Shown in pieces: positions 20,636-30,987 of a DNA stretch of 45,405 nt. The DNA is from Cyanophora paradoxa (taxonomy: Eukaryota; Glaucocystophyceae; Cyanophorales; Cyanophoraceae). A program made the position numbers and the translations under genes. A model generated the notes under the pieces. The model was not told the DNA's origin. It ran no database searches and saw nothing but the letters and a program-made list of their open reading frames with translations. Location of the stretch: contig QPMI01000350.1 in NCBI GenBank assembly GCA_004431415.1, positions 1 to 45,405 on the forward strand, in the 5' to 3' direction. How positions within the stretch are numbered: the first letter of the stretch is position 1; each line of letters begins with the position of its first letter.

Positions 20636-22178
20636 CTAGCTGATGAAGACCTTCCTGACCTGCTCGATGCGGAAGGGGGCGCCGGTGCGGGGGCAGGTGA
20701 CGACGCCGTCCGAGGCGGCGGCCATCTCCTCGACGGCGACGCGGGAGTAGACGTGGCCGTTGGGCAGCACCACGGGCGGGTTGTGCTCGTCCATCACCTC
20801 CCCCGTGATCCGGCACACCAGGCTCGAGTGGATGTGGTGCGAGAAGGGCAGCCTGCGCCCCGCTCAGGCCGGCGCGGGGAGAAGTGCAATCGCGCGACGG
20901 CGACGGGGCGCACTTCTCGGCGAGGCGGTTCATCGGGTCCTGGCAGACCGGGCAGTTCCCGTTCTTGTTCTCCTCCTGGTAGCACATCCTGCGCGCCGCG
21001 TCGGGGGCTGCGCGCGCTGGGGCCGGGGGCGCCCGGGCGGGGCGGGGCGGGGCGGACGGGGTCTTGAGGGAGGAGAGGCCGGCCTGGAGGGTGATGGAGA
21101 GGAGGGAGTCGGTGGGGAGGCTGTGCAGCTGGTACATGTCCCGCTTGAACTCCCCCACCAGCTCCCCCCACCGCCCCTCCTCGAACAGGAACTGCGCCCC
21201 CGCCCGCCTCAGGCGCGCCCTCGCCCCGCGCCCGCCGCCGCTCGCTCGCTCGCTCGCGGGGTACGGGAGGGCGCACCGCGTACTGGGAGTTGTGCGGGTC
21301 GCGCAGAAATGCGAGGGCGGCCATCGCCTGCTGGATCTCCTTCATGTACGTCCCCGCTGAGGGCGCGAGGTGCTTCCGCGAGTACGCGATCGCATCCATC
21401 AGCCTCCCCGCCCGCAGCAGCTCCACGTACTCCTGCAGCCTTAACCTGAACTCCAGGTTGCTCTGCCGCGCGCGTGAGCGCGCCGCCGCGGCGCCCTGGG
21501 ACGCCCCAGGCGCCGGACCTTGATGCGCTTCAGCTTCGCCTTGTTCTCAGAGCACCAGGCCAGCGCCGCATCGCACTCGTGCCTCTTCAGCGATTCTATG
21601 ACTTTCTTCGAGGCGAGAAAGATCTCGACGTCGACCAGTTCCTGCGCCGCGCTCAGGCAGGGCGGCGGTCATCGGAGGGAGCCGCGGGCGCACGGCGATG
21701 CCGCCCTCCTTGGCGAGCAGCTGCGCCGACGTGTAGAAGCCCTCGCGCAGCATGTGGTCTACGAGGATGCGATCCAGACGCGTAACGTTCAGGCGGGCAG
21801 CGGCGTCCCCGCCCGTCTTCGCCGCGGCCTCGAGCTGTCTCAAGTGCTCGACGCGCGTTCTGCACTTTTGCATGCAACCATCGCCTTGTTTCCTATTATC
21901 CTCGAGCTGGATGGCAGCGGCAGCGCCGTCAGCAGGCGCGCGGAGATCCTGCGATCCTGTACGGCGGGCGGGCGGACCTTGCGCTTCAAGCCGTGCAGGC
22001 GGTGGACGAGGCCGTCGAGCGACGCGCGGGCCTCCTCCGGTGTCACTGGCTTGTGCCCGAGGTCGTTGACGACCGTGAGGACGTGGTTGAGCTCCTTGTC
22101 GAGGGCCTTCTCGCCCGCCTTGATTGCCTTCAGCGCAGCCTCGTGCGGCACTTTGACGAGCGCGTGCTCGATCTCCAT
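20636..22178 (-). CDS. MAEA: MAEA/GID9 subunit of the GID/CTLH E3 ubiquitin ligase
   Basis: Catalytic-module subunit (Fyv10/Gid9/MAEA) of the CTLH ligase, which in yeast degrades gluconeogenic enzymes. The start ATG at 22176-22178 begins MEIEHALVKVPHEAALKAI. A LisH-like segment RLDRILVDHMLREGFYTSA follows. CTLH/CRA helices include KVIESLKRHECDAALAWC, EYVELLRAGRLMDAIAYSRK and LLSITLQAGLSSLKTP. The C-terminal RING-like domain has CPVCQDPMNRLAEK, then LVCRITGEVMDEHNPPVVLP and CPRTGAPF, ending RKVFIS and TAG (20636-20638). The NPP-LPNG-VY block is diagnostic for MAEA. Introns near 21480-21510 (GTCCGG...GGCAG) and around 21000 are well placed. Very confident identification. Confidence 0.93.
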
Positions 22179-22432
22179 CGAGGCGCGGCGCGCCGCAGAT
22201 CGATATCGATGGCCGCTACCACTGCAGCAGCGAAGGGATACAGGGACCACTTCGTTCGCAGTCGTTGGCCCACAGCCGCAGCTGTTGTCACAGTGTGAAT
22301 CATCAGATACATGTACAGGACGCGTTGTGAATCATCGGATACAGCTGGCGGGGGTCCCAAGGGGAGGGGCCGGCACTAGGCACTAGGTATTGTATGATTT
22401 CGATGAAGCCAGGAGCTGTGCAGCTGGCGGCG
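22179..22432. other. intergenic with 18-bp direct repeat, MAEA upstream / CFAP97 downstream
   Basis: The copies TGTGAATCATCAGATACA (22294-22311) and TGTGAATCATCGGATACA (22326-22343) differ at one base. A GGCACTA doublet follows near 22371. Composition is more balanced than in the genes. It probably contains the CFAP97 3' UTR and the MAEA promoter. Confidence 0.5.
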
Positions 22433-24122
22433 TCACCACTCGGCAGGCTCGGCCCTCTTGTCCTCGAGGTGGCCGAAGTCCTGCACGTAGGCCGTGCTCT
22501 GCACGGGCTCTTCCTCCTGTGGCGGCGCCCCCTCCTCCTCCTCGGGGACCGGCGACGGGTGCCCCTCGCGCTCGCGCTCCTGGCCCGCTTGCGCCCCCGC
22601 CCCGCCGCCGAACTGCGCCACCGCCGCCGCCCACTCCTCGCTCCCCGACGCCCCGAACGGGCCCGGTCGCCGGTTCGTCGGCGACGGTGCCGCGGGCGAG
22701 GCGCTCGCCATCGGCCCGTGCGGCGCCGGCGAACCAGCGGCCGAGCCGCGCGGTGCAGGGGAGGCCGCTGCCGAGCCGCGCGGCGCGGGCGAGGGCGCCG
22801 CGGACCCCTGGCCGCCGAAGGCGCGGCTGCCGGAGCCGTGGCTGCCGCGGCGCGCCGGGGTCTCGGCCGCGTGGGCGGGGTCGGGGTCGGGCTGGGAGGG
22901 GAGCGGGGCGTCGAGGTGCTCGGGGTGGGCGTGCATCGCCTCGAAGGAGGCGGCGGCGGCGTCGCGCTCTGGCGGCGGCATGTGCGCGTGCATCGCCTGC
23001 GTGGCGCGCGAGGTCAGGGCGCTCGGGCGGGGGCGACGGGCCGGGCCGGGGCCGCCGGGGGGACCTCGAAGCTGGAGGAGGCGGCGTCGGGGCGCGGGGC
23101 GCGGGGCGGGGCCGCCGGCTCGTGCGCGGGCCCGTGCTCGTGCGCCTCCTCCGGCGGCGCGTGCGCGTGCATCTCCTCGAAGCCCATCGCCTGCCCCCGC
23201 CCCGGGTGCGAGCGGCTGAGGTCCGCCGCGCCTGCCGGCCCCACGCGCCCGGCCGGCCCCGCCTGCGGCTCCGAGTGGGAGCGGTGCTGCGGCGGCTCCT
23301 CGTCGCCCTCCTCGCCCTCCGGGATCCCCTCGCCGTACTCCGGCTCGTCCTCCGGCGTCTTCGGCGAGATCTGGAAGTACTGCGGCCGCAGCGGCGGCAG
23401 GTTCCGCGGCGACCTGCTCGCGCCCTGAGCGGCCGGCGGGGCGGGCGGGCGGCGGCAGCAGCAGCGCGCGGGCGCGCCTCTCAGCGACGAAGTTGGGGTC
23501 GGGGCGGAAGTTGCTCGCGTTCTTTCTGTGCTTCTTGGCCTCTTTGAACTCATATTTCATGACCACGTTGGAGTACGTCGGCTTGGCTGCGGCGCGGGGC
23601 GCGAGGGTCGGCGAGGGGCGCGCGCGCGAGGCGAGGCGAGGTCCCGAGCTCGAGGCGCAGCGAACCCTCCACGATGCGCCGGAGCATGGACGCGTTCTCC
23701 ACCTGGATCTGCCGCATCCACTTCTTCCGCCCCGACTCGTGCACGCCTGCAGCAGCAAGGTCTCCAGCTGACAGACGAGCGATGGAAGGTGCTGGAGGGC
23801 CGGAGCGATGCGGACCTGGCCTCCTTTGAGGGGGCGCGGGCGGGGGGACTCGGATCGGCTTCGTGGCGATGTCCTGGCGCGGAGAGGTCAGCCGGGGCGC
23901 TCGGAAGACAGCTCGGAGCTCATATAGGGCGCTCGCAGTGCCTCGCACATAGAGGCGGTCCACCAGGTACTGGTTGGATCGGCGAATCTCCAGCTCTCGA
24001 ATCTGCTTGAAGTACTCTTGTTTGCCGCGCCGCCGCGGCTGCTCCGAAACCGGCGGCGCGTGGCTTAGCTGCGGGTCGTGCGAGCGACGCAGCTGCCGCC
24101 AGTCATCGATCGCTGGCAGCAT
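22433..24122 (-). CDS. CFAP97/Hemingway-domain ciliary protein
   Basis: Start ATG 24120-24122 gives MLPAIDDWRQLRRSHDPQL. The Hemingway-type region follows: YFKQIRELEIRRSNQYLVDR, KKWMRQIQVENASMLRRIVE and PTYSNVVMKYEFKEAKKHRK. This has the spacing (RI..EN..ml.RI, then Y and KHR) of the CFAP97 family, linked to cilia and flagella. The C-terminal half is low complexity. It carries three copies of a FExMHAH motif, Ala/Pro/Ser repeats of the PAPRGSAAA type, and an acidic Glu-rich end (PVPEEEEGAPPQEEEPVQ) before the stop at 22433. An intron (GTCCCC...CACGCAG) splits exactly in front of the second FEAMHAH unit. The domain call is moderate to good; the tail has no known role. Confidence 0.7.
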
Positions 24123-24395
24123 GCTCGAGCTCTTAATAGGCTGACAACCCGCCTGTCAGCCGTTAGCCTCGTGACTGCAAGCTAGATTCCAAGGGTTCAA
24201 TCACAATCGATTTCGAGCGACAGCTCTTGCCCCCGCGCGCGCCCGACGGGAGCTGCACACTGCGCTCGCACGGTACCCCCCTCTTCTTCACCGCCGAATC
24301 ACCGGGTTCACCCGTCAGTTCACCGAGGCTTCACGTCGAGTTCCCGACGTTGCGAAAATGCGCCGGCGAGCAAAATCGATTAACGTGTAGGCGCG
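24123..24395. other. tandem intergenic, RPUSD1 3' end to CFAP97 5' end
   Basis: 273 bp of mixed composition with no recognisable gene. It holds the CFAP97 promoter and the RPUSD1-like 3' UTR. No repeat or terminator-like structure stands out. Confidence 0.4.
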
Positions 24396-26149
24396 CTACC
24401 TGACGGCGGTGCACACGCGCGACACGGCCCCCCGCCACGCGCCCCAGAGCGCCTGAAGAAAGGACTGCCGCCCCGCTTCCGCCTCCTGCGGGTCGGGTAC
24501 CTTTCGCATGTTCACCTCCGCCTCCGCCTCCGCCTCCGCCGGCGCCGGCGGCGTGCAGGGTTCGGCCGCCCCAGCTGCAGATGGGCCGGCGGCCGGCGGC
24601 GTCGGACGGTCCAGGGCGTGCTCAAAGGGGTCGGGCGTGCTCAGCACGAGCTCCCGCTTCGCCATGGGGACCGTCACTGCCCGCAGCGGGGCGCGTTGGG
24701 CGGGATGAGAGCACGGGGAGGGTCCGCCAGCGCTCACGCTGCCACGCGTGGAGGAACATGCGCTCCGTCGTCCGGTCGTCCGTGTACGTCGCGTCGCCAA
24801 CGATCTGCCCACGCCCCCCCCACTCAGCGAGGCAGGTTGAAACAGCAGGCTTGCGAACCGGGTGCCCAATGTGCAGCATGTGCACCCGCAGCTGGTGCCT
24901 CCGCCCTGAGGAGAGCGTCAGCGCCGCTGCGAGGGGTGGTGCGGAGGGCGGGGCGCGCCGGTGTGAGGCTCGAGCAGGACGCGCGTGGCGGGGGCGCCGC
25001 GGAAGGTGCCCCTCTCCAGCACCGTCAGCGCCGTCTCCGCAGACTGCGGCCGATCTTGGGCCCTAGGGGCGGCGCGGGGCGAGAGGGGCGCGGGGCGAGA
25101 GGGGCGCGGGGCGAGAGGGGCGCGGGGGGGCACCTTCCCCGGGACCTCGGCGGTGCCGACGATCATTCGGAACTGGTCCTTGTCGTTCGGGTTGTCCGCG
25201 ATCGGGGCGCTGCCCGCCCGGCGGCGCGTGAGGCATCTTCGCAGACAACGGCGCGCGCGGTGGCCGCACTTGATGACCATCGTGTCCTCCTCCACGTGGC
25301 CCCGCAGGACGGCTGCGACGCCCGTCAGCTGCAGTCCGAGGGGAGGGCGGCGCAGGGCGTGCAGCAGCACTTGGCGCACCGAGGTACTTCTTCTTGGTCC
25401 GGCGCCTCTCGAAGGCCTGCTGCGCCTCGCCGGCGGCCTTGCGAGAGCGGCCGAAGAGGAGGATGCCCGAGGTTGCGTAGTCCAGCTGGTGGCACAGCCT
25501 CACCTGCTTGATGTCCACGTCCGGCAGCTGCCGCTGCTCCCCCGCGCGCACCGCGATCAGGCAGGCGCGGGGCGCGTGCGGCGCGGTCGCACCTTGATGA
25601 GCGTGTACATGTCCGGGTACTCGCCTGTGCCACACAGACGTTACTGGCGCTAATAGGCTAATTAATGTAACTTAATAGCGTTACTCGCCATCTATTCGAA
25701 CGTCCGCGGGCTTGTTCGTGACCTGCAGCGATGCGAGCTCGAGTGCGTCAGATCCGACGCTCCACCAGGGGCGCGCACGCGCGCGGCCTGACCAGATAGT
25801 CGTCATCTAACAGAACAATTCCAAATACGGGGTTCTGCGGCGGCTTGCGACCCGGGCGATATTTGGGCGCTTGATCGCTCGCCTCCGGAGCGCCTCCCCG
25901 CTGCTGGTCTCCGCTAAGCTCAGCAGTACCGTCCCGCGGAGGCCGATCGCTGGGCTCCGCATCGCTGCCCCGAGGCGTATGCGGCCGCTCGCTCGCCCCA
26001 GCGCCCTGAAGCGGCTGGTCGCTCGGCATGGTTGGCGTGTAATTGCTCCGCCCAGCTAATGCGCGCTCCGCTCCCGCAGCTGCTCGGCGTTGACTGCGCG
26101 CTCGCAGCTGCACAACAGTTTGAAAAAAAGTCACAGGGGTAGAGCTCAT
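24396..26149 (-). CDS. RPUSD1: RPUSD1-like RNA pseudouridine synthase (RluA family)
   Basis: Isomerises uridine to pseudouridine in RNA. The N-terminal region (ATG 26147-26149; alternative ATG near 26030) is polar and may be a leader. Core motifs run VFGIVLLDDDYL, VTNKPADVRIDGEYPDMYTL, then the catalytic block CHQLDYATSGILLFGRS (Asp in HQLD) and AFERRRTKKKYL. Then come VLLEPHTG, RRHQLRVHMLHIGHP, IVGDATYTD, FLHAWQLTVP and TPDPFEHAL. HQLD instead of HRLD and the NK..DVRID and TPDPF motifs match the RPUSD1 subfamily. The C terminus has Glu/Ala repeats and ends SRVCTAVR, TAG 24396-24398. Introns fit GT-AG; one near 25073-25125 contains a 16-bp tandem repeat. It diverges from FGGY with only 14 bp between start codons if the long start is right. 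Confidence 0.85.
25073..25128. repeat. 16-bp tandem repeat in RPUSD1 intron
   Basis: Three tandem units of GCGCGGGGCGAGAGGG lie inside an intron between the exons with AEVPGK and SAETALTVLERG. Confidence 0.8.
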
Positions 26150-26163
26150 CCCGCCGCGCCTCG
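26150..26163. promoter_or_regulatory. 14-bp gap between divergent start codons
   Basis: The ATG of the RPUSD1-like gene (minus, 26149) and that of FGGY (plus, 26164) are separated by 14 bp. Each 5' leader and promoter must therefore overlap the other gene's coding DNA, unless RPUSD1 uses the internal ATG near 26030. Confidence 0.6.
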
Positions 26164-28779
26164 ATGGCGGCCGACGAGTTTGTTATCGGCGTTGACGTGG
26201 GAACTACGTCAGCTCGGGCGGGCCTCTTCACCAGCGCCGGCCGGCTCCTCGCCTCCCACGTCGAGCCAATCAAGGCGCGTGCCCCCGGCCCGGCGGCGTC
26301 CGATCGCTCCCCTCCGTCTAGCATAAGGTCGAGAAAGATCGGCCGATCGTTCAATCGTGCCTCGCGCACCCGCGCGCACGCCCCCGCTAACTGCGGCCGT
26401 ACGCGTGGGCCGCGCGAACCGCGCGCTTAGCTAACGATTGTGGACGCGCCGCGCGCAGATATTCCGCACGGAAGGTCACCCCGACAACTATGAGCAGTCG
26501 AGCGTGCGCTCCGCCGGCTCTCCCGCCGCGCCGCTGGACCGGGCCGCCGCGCGCGCCGCCGGACAAGTCTGACCCGCCGCGCGCTCCGCAGGAGGACATC
26601 TGGGCGCAAATCTGCGCGTGCGTGCGCGCGGTGGTTCGGGACGCCGGCGTGGCGCCGGAGCAAGTGCGCCCGGAACAAAGCTAGATCTATATCTTCGACC
26701 TCCCGCCCGGGCCGATAAGCTCTGACCCCTTTGCGCGTGTACAGATCAAGGGTCTAGGCTTCGACGCCACATGCAGCCTGGTGGCGCTGGACTCGGGCGA
26801 CGGGCCCGTGAGCCTGAGCCTCTGCGGGGACCCGCAGCGCAACGTGATCCTCTGGATGGACCACCGCGCCACCGCGCAGTCGGAGCGCATCAACGCCGGC
26901 GGGCACGCCGTCCTCAAGTACGTCGGGGGCGCCCTGAGCCCCGAGATGGAGACGCCCAAGATGTGCTGGGTGAAGGAGAACCTGCCCCAGCAGTGGGCGC
27001 GGGTCGACAAGTGGTGCGCCGGCCCGCCCCCGCCCCCGCCCTCCGCGCGGGGCCGGGGGGCGAGGGCCTGGCAGGATGGACCTGGCGGACTTCTGCAGCT
27101 ACAAGGCGACGGCGTCTGAGGCGCGCTCCCTCTGCACCACCGTCTGCAAATGTCCGCCCCGGGCCCGAACCTCCCCCCGCCCCCTCACAGCTCTCCCCGC
27201 CCTGCTCCAGGGACCTACCAGGGCCACGAGGAGGAGGGCTGGTGCCGCCCCGCCCTCGCCCCGCCGGGTCGGCGGGGGCCTGGGGCCGACGCCGGGCGGG
27301 CAGGGACGGGGGTTACTTCGAGGCGATTGGGCTGGGGGACCTCGCGCGGGACGGCTTCCGCAGGATCGGGAAGGTCGTGCGGCCGCTGGGCGAGCCCCTC
27401 GGCGCCGGCCTCAGCGCCGCCGCCGCCGCCGACCTCGGCCTGCCCCCCGGCGTCGCCGTCGCCGTCGGGTGCGCCCGCCCGCCCGCCCGGGCGGGGCGGG
27501 AGGGTGCGAGGGGGACGGGGCGGCAGGGCGATCGACGCGCACGTCGGGGGCATCGGGGTGATCGGGGCGCCCCTCGAGGGGCGCGCCCCCACCCAGGAGG
27601 AGCTCGAGACCCGCCTCGTCCTCGTGCGCCCCGCCCCGCACCGCCCCGCGCCGCACCGCCCCTCCGACGGGCGGGGCGGGGCAGGTGTGCGGGACCTCGT
27701 CGTGCCACATGGCGGTCTCGCGGGCGCCGAAGTACGTGCCGCGCATCTGGGGGCCCTACTTCAGCGCGATGGTGCCGGGGATGTGGCTCACGGAGGGAGG
27801 CCAGTCGGCGACGGGCGGCCTCATCGACCACGTCCTCGAGTCCCACGCCGCCTCCCGCGAGCTCAGGGAGGCCGCCGCCGCCCGCTCCACGTGTCCCCGG
27901 CCCCGGCCCCGCCCCTCGCCCCCCGACCCCGCCCCCCGCCCACTCCCCCGGGCAGGAGCGTGTACGCGGTGCTGGAGGGGCGTCTGGAGGCGCTGGCGGC
28001 GCGGGAGGCGCGGTGCGGGGGCAGCGTGCACCTGCTCACCCGCGAGCTGCACGTCTTCCCCGACTTCCACGGGAACCGCTCGCCGCGGGCGGACGCGAGC
28101 CTGAAGGGGATGCTCTCGGGGCTCACCCTGGGGCGCTCCCTGGACGACCTCGGTGAGGCGCCCCGCGTGAGCCTCGGCGCCCGCGCGCAGCGCAGCTCAC
28201 CCCGCGTGCTGCGGCCCCGCAGCGCTCCTCTACCTCGCCACCCTGCAGGCCTGCGCCCTCGAGACGAGGCACATCCTCGACGCCATGAACGCCGCCGGCC
28301 ACCGCCTCTCCCAGGTCCCCCCGCCCCCTCCCCCAGCCTGCGCCCCCGGAAGGCGGCCGCCGAGCGGGCGGGGCAGGTGTTCATGTGCGGGGGCCTCACG
28401 AAGTCGCCCCTGTTCGTCGCGGCGCACGCGAACGCGGCGCGCTGCCGCGTGGTGCTGCCGCGCGAGGCCGACGCGGTGCTCCTGGGCGGGGCGATGCTCG
28501 GGGCGAGCGCCGCGGGGCTGCACGGTCCCGGGGGCCTCCTCGCGAGCATGGGCGCCATGGGCGGGGCGGGGGCCGTCGTCGAGCCCGACCCCTCCCCAGC
28601 CCTCCGCGCCTTCTACGAGGTCCGCCCCCGCCCCGCCCCGCCACGCCCCGCTCCACGCCCCCGGGCCCCTCTTTAAGGTCCGCCCTCTGCGCGTGCGCAT
28701 GCAGGCCAAGTACAAGGTGTACGAGGCGATGTACGAGCACCAGATGGAGTACCGCAGGATCATGAGCGCCGCGCCGTGA
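26164..28779 (+). CDS. FGGY: FGGY-family carbohydrate kinase (D-ribulokinase type)
   Basis: ATP-dependent sugar kinase of the FGGY/YDR109C type; characterised relatives phosphorylate D-ribulose. Exon 1 starts [20 protein letters not shown], the phosphate-1 loop. Then come [97 protein letters not shown] and [10 protein letters not shown]. These are followed by [55 protein letters not shown] and [13 protein letters not shown], ending [17 protein letters not shown] 28777-28779. Every diagnostic block of the human and yeast proteins is present in order, so the gene looks intact. About ten introns. Likely cytosolic repair or salvage of ribulose. Confidence 0.93.
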
Positions 28780-29047
28780 CCCCGTCCCGCCCCGCCCCGC
28801 CACCAGCCCTTTCCGAAGTTCAACGCCCAACCCCGACTCCCCCCTCCGGATCCCTCTGCTTTCCTGTCCTAAATGCGGTCTGTCTTATTTGAATAACATG
28901 AACATCCTACAATGACTGGATGCGTGGAAGGCCTCAATACTCTCGAGCCTTCGAGCTTGAAAGGGCGCAAAAAGACCTAGACGGAATACAGAGATACGTA
29001 TGCGGAACGGGGCCGGGGCCGGCGGGGCGCGGGCGGGGCGGCGGCGC
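28780..29047. other. convergent 3' intergenic, FGGY / HugZ-like
   Basis: 268 bp with AT-richer sequence at 28850-28990. It contains the 3' ends of both flanking genes and no gene of its own. Confidence 0.4.
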
Positions 29048-30826
29048 CTACTCCTCCTCCTCCTCGAAGAGAGAGGGGTCCTCCTGCTCGAGCTGCTTGA
29101 GGCGGTCGCGCACGGCCTTCTTCGCCGTCTCGTCCTCGTCCACCATCATCTCCTCGATCTTGTCCTCGATCAGCTGCTGCAGCGACTTGCGCTTCTCGTT
29201 CTTGATGCGCTCGTCGGGCACCTCGGCCCACGCGAACTTGCCGCCGGCGGGGCGCACGGCTGCCGTGCCGGCGTCCATGCCGCGGTGCGACTCCCAGGCC
29301 TGGAGGGCCATGTGCGAGAGCGCCGAGCGCGCCTCGAGGGGCTCCGCCACCGAGCGGCCGTGCGGCATGTCGAACGGGATGCGCACTTCCGTGACGCCCT
29401 CCTGCTGCACGATGCGCACGTCGAAGCCGAGGCGGTCGATGCTCTTCATGCGGACCGCGTCCTCCGCGCCCAGGCTGATCTCCGCGTAGGTCTCCACCAT
29501 CGCCCGCAGGTCCTCCACCCGCGACTGCGCCGAACCGCCTCAGCAGCAGCAGCAGCGCGTGTGTTCTTCCGCCCCGCGCGGCGAACCTTGTTGAAGTCCT
29601 GGACGATGCGCGGGCCCTCCTCCATCATGCAGTCGGGCTCCGCCGTCACGTAGTCCGCGCTGTACACCCACTTGGCGGTCTAGGGGAGAACATCGTCAGT
29701 CGCTGCTCGAGAGCCGGGCGCGGAGAGGAGCGGTGCGGTGCGGCTCACCGAGCCGAAGCCGGCGACGAAGTAGACCTCCATGACCTCCATGCGGTAGAAC
29801 TTGAAGTTCTGCAGCGTTGCTGAGTAAGCAACAGATTCTCTCTCTTTGTAAGACAGCGCCGGCACCTGGAAGTTGACGACGTCGGCGTAGTGCTGGTGTT
29901 CCATGAGGAACTCAGAGCGCAGGCTCTCGACCTCCTCCGCCGGCACCTCGTGGCAGCTGAAAACGCGTTACAGATCTAAATGAAAGAGAAGGAAGCAAGC
30001 ACGGCGCACCGGCCCATGAGGGTGACGCGAGCATCAGCCTGGGCGCTGTACTTGTTGCCCTCGGGGTGAAGGAAGAGACTGCAGCGCGAGTCCTCCTTCA
30101 GGTTGGCCGTGTGCGTGGCGAAGTGGCTGAGGTAGAAGACCGGCCGCCCCTTCTCGTCGAGAATGTAGTCGACGTGCTGTACGTAATCGACGTTAGCGTG
30201 AGAAAAAAGAACTCAGCGCACGGCGTCCACGCACGGAGCCGAACGGCCACGCGCCGTGGCGAGCAGACGCAGAGCACAGGGTGCCGCGGTTGCAGATGGT
30301 TGCGAGGGTGCGGGCGCGCTCGCCCAGGCTGGGGCGGTGGTTCTCATCGTTCTGGAGAAGGTTGTCAATCTTGGTGAGCGGCGTCGAGCTGGTGGACGCA
30401 GCGTCGCTGCACATTAAGAGAGGGGCAGCACTCGTCAGCTGCCGCCGGGGCAGAGCGGGGCCGAGCGCGGGGAGTGACTCACGAGCCGTTCCCGTTCCCG
30501 TTCCCGTTAGAAGAGACAGCGGTGCTCTCATCGACTGAGGCAGCGCCAGTAGACTGAGCAGCGTTGCAGCGAATCAAGGACTCGTCCGCGAGCTGCCGCT
30601 GGCGACGCTCCGCGCGGACACCGGCCCCGGCGAACTGGCCGCGGAACCCGCGCGCCTCCGCCCAAGACCGGTCCTCCTGAATGATAAAATGACGACGCTG
30701 GCCGCCGGCCCGGTCCAACCGAACGCGGGCGACGACATCCACCGAACGAATCTGGGCAGACTGGGATATCGACTCCGGGGCCGTCCGGCGGGCGCCCACG
30801 GCAGCAACTCCAGCGATGTACGCCAT
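29048..30826 (-). CDS. HugZ-type FMN-binding split-barrel protein with DUF2470
   Basis: Pyridoxamine-5'-phosphate-oxidase-like flavin fold of the HugZ / haem-utilisation group. Plant relatives are plastid proteins linked to haem or tetrapyrrole metabolism. The start ATG 30824-30826 gives MAYIAGVAAVGARRT, a possible leader. The barrel has SLGERARTLATICNRGTLC, VDYILDEKGRPVFYLSHFAT, HTANLKEDSRCSLFLHPEG and ADARVTLMGR. The linker is PAEEVESLRSEFLMEHQHYA and VYFVAGFGS. The DUF2470 part has PRIVQDFNKV, AVRMKSIDRLGFDV, VTEVRIPFDMPHGR and EARSALSHMALQAWE. It ends with a lysine-rich coiled coil and an acidic tail EEEEE, stop 29048-29050. The usual Asn-x-Asp-His signature of DUF2470 is not apparent. 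The leader type is unclear. Confidence 0.75.
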
Positions 30827-30987
30827 TACGGCTCCAGCAGCTATGCCGACGAGGAACAGGCGCGACGCTCACAATCAGAACTGCTCCGCTAAATCTCCCC
30901 GAACTGTACCCCCCTTGCCCCGGGGAGAAATCGCTGCTGCAATTTGATCGCGAGCAAATGCAGGTACATGTATACGTAGCGCTAGAG

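Noticed and set aside
20636-22178. RING finger gene read as RMD5 rather than MAEA
   Set aside because: The NPP...LPNG.VY and CPRT...KVFI ending, together with LISH/CTLH order and N-terminal KVP, match MAEA/GID9 specifically.
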